This document shows positions 60,110-64,000 of a stretch of 64,000 nt of DNA, piece by piece. Location: assembly GCA_029237695.1 (NCBI GenBank), contig CM055278.1, forward strand, positions 69,245,188-69,309,187, read 5' to 3'. Origin of the DNA: Conchocele bisecta (lineage: Eukaryota; Mollusca; Bivalvia; Lucinida; Thyasiridae). How positions within the stretch are numbered: position 1 is the first letter of the stretch; every line of letters begins with the position of its first letter. The notes under the pieces were generated by a model. The model made no database searches, had not been told where the DNA came from, and saw only the letters and a list, made by a program, of their open reading frames with translations. The position numbers and the translations under genes are program-made.

Positions 60110-60192
60110 GTTTTAGCTCCAACCGCGGCTCGAACCCACGACCCACGTCTCTATAGAGTGTCTCCTTAACCACACGACAACGAAGGCTGTTA
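60110..60192 (-). ncRNA. tRNA-like Pol III-type module
   Basis: On the minus strand GTGTGGTTAAGG resembles box A, and GTGGGTTCGAGCC is a good box B, followed by GCGGTTGGAGC. The acceptor strands do not pair. It is preceded (60040-60072) by GGATAGGAACACCGTTG, also found beside the left-end module of element 1 (18426). Confidence 0.42.
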
Positions 60193-60469
60193 TGATAAAC
60201 ACTACCTAGTGTTGTACAATTATCGGTTTACACAGACGGTGTGTACACAGGTTATTTATAAACACTTAGAGAGGTTCACGAATTTACGGGATGATTCACG
60301 AATTTACGGGATGGTTCATTATTTTATTAATTTTATAATTAATTTTATAATTTTCTTTAAATTAATTATAAAATTATTAATAATTTAAAGCTGAACACCC
60401 CCTATTATTACATAATAATTAATTAATATAAGAAAACAAATAAAACATAACTCTTTTCACCAACAAAGT

Positions 60470-60515
60470 TAGGTTTGTCCGGCGCGAGTTCGAACCCCGA
60501 CGGGACCTAAACCTT
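60470..60515 (+). ncRNA. tRNA 3'-half-like sequence
   Basis: GCGAGTTCGAACCCCGAC followed by GGGACC matches the T-arm and acceptor 3' side, as at 36790-36820 of element 1. A 7-3-7 AT palindrome lies at 60578-60594. Confidence 0.35.
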
Positions 60516-60619
60516 TTTTTTTATTACTGATTATTATGTTTACTGATTTAAATTGTTTACTGCACCAATATAATTAATAATTTTGAAAAAATTATAAAAT
60601 TAATTATTTAATAAAAATA

Positions 60620-63378
60620 TTAATTTCCTCCGACTTTATCTCCAAGTTTTACCCTAAATTTATCCCAATCAGTACACTCAAGCTTGGGCATGGTGGCGTG
60701 TGCTTTGATTCTAATATCATTTTTTAATTTTTCATATCTCCCCATTTCTTCCACTACGGATTCAAACTCTAAATTTGATATTTTTCTTATCGGCCAACGC
60801 TTTGGACACTATAACGTCGATGCTATTTTTCTTAGACCTGGCGAGAACGGATATTCTATCATGTTTTCTACATTTTTTCTCGAGTTTTCCACCCGACGCC
60901 CTAATTACCATACAAAGTATTCCAGGTAAAACGGTAATTCCACTCAAAACCCCTGCAAGTGGAACCGTTACAATTGTAGATAGCGTTGCAGCATTTCCCG
61001 CACCACTCATTACAGATAAACTTGCCAGAACCGTACTAGATGCTTCAGCTATATTCGCCGCGCGCTTATATTTTTTAGCGTGTCTTTTTCTATTTCTATG
61101 TTCTCTAACTAAAATATCCTGCATAGCGACGATATTATTCAACCTAAAATCTGAACTTCTTTCGTTAATTGTACTAGTGGAAGAACTCTCTGGGTCACCG
61201 ATTTTCGTAACAAAGTTAATAACACTACCTTGGGAAAGTCTAATTCGATCATAACCTGCGAACGAAACCACCGTCGAACTATCTCCAGCGATTTTAGTGA
61301 CTCCAACCCACCGTTCTTCCCCATCTACTACAAGATTTATCGCTACCGCGCCCACAGGTTTACAACTAGCATTAACCGAGCAGACCGCCATTCGGATAAC
61401 TGTACCTGCAGCTGTCATGGCGTGTCCCCCACATTTATTACTCGCTTTGGCACAGAACGAATATTCATAGCGCCCCTCAACCAATGGGCCCCGCTTCTCA
61501 GCCCAAACTGTTATGGCACGTTTTGGCGTTTTCATTGTTTGCACCAATCCGGCAAGCCCCTCGATAGAGATATGGGCCTCAGTACGAATCTTATAAGAGG
61601 CCTCCTCAAGAGCTTTGGTCGCGGCTCTACGATCATGTTTCAGTTTATCGGAAACTTCGGTTATCTTTCCGTCTAGTTCGGTAAGTGCCGCTTCTCTGCT
61701 GAGAGAGTCCTCTAAGCGCAACGCATCATAAGCCTCCGTAATGTTCGCCTGGTGGCCTTCTAGGGCTTTTTCAACACCCGCCCGGGCCTCTTTTTTGTTT
61801 TGAAATTCGGTTATTTTTCCGTCTAGTTCAGCAACCGCCGCTTCTCTGATGAGAGAGTCCTCTGAGTGCAACACCTCATAAGCCTTCGCAAGGGCTGCCT
61901 GGTGGTCTTCTCGGGCTTTCTCAATACCAGTTCGGACCCCCTCAACACCCAACCGGGCCTCTTTTTGAAATTCAGTTATTTTTCCGTGTAGTTCAGCAAC
62001 CGCCGCTTCTCTGATGAGAGAGTCCTCTGAGCGCAACACCCTATAAGCCTCCGTAAGGTCCGCCTGGTGGTCTTCTCGGGCTTTCTCAATAACCGTTCGG
62101 GCCTCTTCCCGAAATTCTGTTTTTTTCTCCTAGTTCAGTAAGTGCTACTTCTCCGTTGGGAGAGTCTTCTGAGCGCAACACCCTATATGCCTCTGTAAGG
62201 GCCGCCTTGTGGTCTTCTCGGGCTTTCTCAATACCCGTTCAGACTCCATCAATATCCAACCGGGTCTCTTTTCGAAATTCTGTTATTTTCTCTCCTAGTT
62301 CGGTAAGTGCCGCTTCTCTGATGAGAGAGTGAGTGAGTGAGTGAATAGGGTTTAACGTCCGCTTTTCTGACATAGAGGTACAAGCCTCAGGGAGTCTACA
62401 CGCAGACGGGTCAATGGGGTCGAGTCCCGTATCCACCTGTCCAAGGGGGGTAAATCCCAACTTCAGAACTCAATATTTACAATCAAAATATATATTCAGT
62501 CCTGAAATTGGAACAACCTGATCTGGTGCCAGGGCCCCTCGCCACAACCCAGCATCATTTTATTTATCTCCCATCCCCTAAAAGTAATAGGATTAGCGCT
62601 AATCTTACTTTTATATATGGGGCATAGCCCGACTCAACTCTCACATACAAGAAAGCCAAAAATGTACATGAGGGCCAAATCCGGTATAGTGGGTTCCGGA
62701 AAGTATGAACCCAATCGTTAAGCCAGTTTAGTCGCCTTTTACGACAAGCAATGGCTACTGCAGCACTATTCTCAGGATCAGTTGATCCCGCCCCGGTACC
62801 TGCACGGGGCCTCTGATGAGAGAGTCCTCTGAGCGCAACATTCCATATGCCTCCGTAAGGTCCGCCTGGTGGTCTTCTCGGGCTTTCTCAATTCCCAACC
62901 GGGCCTCTTTTTGAAATTTGGTTATTTTTTTACCTAGTTCGTTTAGTTCCGTTTCTCTGATGAGAGAGTCCTCTGAGCGCAACATCCCATACGCCTCCGT
63001 AAGGTCTTCTCGGGCTTTCGCAACTCCCAACCGGGCCTCTTTTCGAAATTTGGTTATTTTTTTACCTAGTTCGTTTAGTTCCGTTTCTCTGATGAGAGAG
63101 TCCTCTGAGCGCAACACCTTATAAGCCGCCTGATCTTTCTCAATATCCGTTCGGACTCCCTCAATTTGTGCAGTCGCCGTCAGCACTTCTACTCTAACAT
63201 CTGATATACTCCTGTGAATCCCGTTTGTGACCTTCGATATAGTTTTATTGATCAGGGCCTTGGTTTTTCCAGTAGTTAAAAAGTCGCCCTCTGTCGGGAT
63301 GAATCCACCTTCTGCCGGTTCCAAATTCTTTGAATTTGTCACCCAATCGGAAGAACTACCTGGTCCGTATATACTCAT
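60620..63378 (-). pseudogene. Coiled-coil fibre-like protein of Polinton 2, broken
   Basis: It starts MSIYGPGSSS (63378), with the same stalk repeats as element 1. It is interrupted by a SINE-like insert (62331-62810). It changes frame near 62120-62135, then is open to 60762, and continues in another frame to 60620. It keeps the ~55 residues after GEER that element 1 lacks (WVGVTKIAGD... SSDFRLNN), followed by the same hydrophobic, basic end. The head region is probably beta-rich. Confidence 0.65.
62331..62810 (-). mobile_element. SINE-like insert in the fibre-like gene
   Basis: 480 bp flanked by CTCTGATGAGAGAGT on both sides (62316-62330 and 62811-62825). It has a GAGT simple-repeat end and a tRNA-like GGGGTCGAGTCCCG box. 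It is related to the repeats at 43675 and 46240. The gene itself has internal repeats containing the flank sequence, so the duplication needs care. Confidence 0.65.
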
Positions 63379-63414
63379 AATTAAAATTAAATTATAATAT
63401 TGGGGCATCTATAC

Positions 63415-64000
63415 TCAATTGGAAATTTCGAGAACTACCGAAATCGGGTAATAGTTATTCAACTTTCTCGCTTGATCATCGAGAATAGAGACCGTAAATT
63501 CGTGGATGTGTCACGTTTCCATAACTTTCATCTCGGGGTGTGGGAAGTCTAAGGTCACCGTATCCCCAAATAAACAATCGCTGGCTTGCACGGTTTTCAG
63601 TAATATGCTGGGGATCCGTCTACCGTGTTGTACGACGTGTTCACCCGATCCAGGTGCACCCTGAGAGTTTTCGTGAAGGCGAAGTCCACCGGGTTATCAC
63701 CGACGTACTCACCCGGGATAAACACTCCTTTATTTGAGGAGTATGTCTCTCTAAAACCGAGTTGAATACCCAACCCCGGGGAGACCACTACCTTATTATC
63801 AGGGCTGATGGTCATTGTTGCGAGCCCGGTAGCCTTCGATACTGTGAGGTTGATAATACCGTCAAGCTCTAAGTTGACATAATCTTTGAGCTGTCTTATT
63901 CCCCACAGTCCGTGAGGCAGCTTTACACCGAATTGTTGTCCATCCTTCACATAGTAAAACCCTTCGCTCTTCCACACATTCTGCCATCCAACCGTGAAGG
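63415..64000 (-). pseudogene. Penton-like protein of Polinton 2, broken, cut by window end
   Basis: Matches 34029-34715. A one-base deletion in a C run near 63610 shifts the frame, and a TGA (about 63514) lies in the sequence before the final strands. The N-terminal ~45 residues are beyond the window. Confidence 0.7.

Larger units (their letters stand above)
58964..64000 (-). mobile_element. Polinton/Maverick element 2 (partial, right end)
   Basis: It starts with the same AGTAGTATATAAGAGTC hairpin as element 1 and carries, in order inward, the cysteine-rich gene, an AT-rich ORF, tRNA-like modules, the fibre-like gene and the penton-like gene. The orientation is opposite to element 1. The other end lies outside the window. 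Coding similarity to element 1 is high, but every shared gene has at least one break, so this is also a relic. Confidence 0.88.

Overview
The window looks like nuclear DNA of a bivalve mollusc, probably a heterodont clam. It is AT-rich and intron-rich. It is crowded with mollusc-type interspersed repeats: tRNA-like SINEs, foldback MITEs and Helitron-like elements carrying tandem arrays. A species cannot be named from sequence alone. The main content is two Maverick/Polinton virus-like DNA transposons in opposite orientation, set among pieces of two host genes.

Layout. 1-18.2 kb: host intron sequence with three small phase-1 exons (3752-3814, 5050-5190, 8580-8633), several MITEs, three Helitron-like elements, a 25-bp satellite array and two tandem-repeat regions. 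18225-37883: Polinton 1, with ~188-bp terminal inverted repeats and a CATGA target duplication. 38251-38690: a host exon encoding a death domain, in frame with the upstream phase-1 exons, so Polinton 1 probably sits in an intron of that gene. 39-55 kb: repeats, including a ~4.6-kb composite Helitron-like element and a 1.6-kb TIR transposon inserted in a SINE. 55.1-57.5 kb, minus strand: the last two recognisable exons of an ABCC4-like ABC transporter. 58964-64000: the right end of Polinton 2, running off the window.

Polinton 1, left to right: SAP-like protein (+), protein-primed family B DNA polymerase (+, broken), retrovirus-type integrase (-, broken), a minus-strand run of small membrane and virion-type genes, packaging ATPase (-, frameshifted), double jelly-roll major capsid protein (-, intact), a coiled-coil membrane protein (+), a 447-residue virion-type protein (-), penton-like protein (+), a coiled-coil fibre-like protein (+) and a cysteine-rich small protein (-). 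The polymerase would copy the element, the integrase insert it, and the ATPase and capsid proteins form and fill a virion. Breaks in polymerase, integrase and ATPase make this copy an immobile relic unless another copy supplies those functions. I saw no adenovirus-type maturation protease.

The most unusual signals lie inside the Polintons. They are 107-108-bp hairpin palindromes at the very ends; one shared upstream element in front of both outermost inward-facing genes; a recurrent 7-3-7 AT palindrome at gene starts and junctions; tRNA-like Pol III modules near the ends; and small CCAATYnnRATTGG-type palindromes scattered through element 1 coding regions, one of them a clean 12-bp difference from the second copy.
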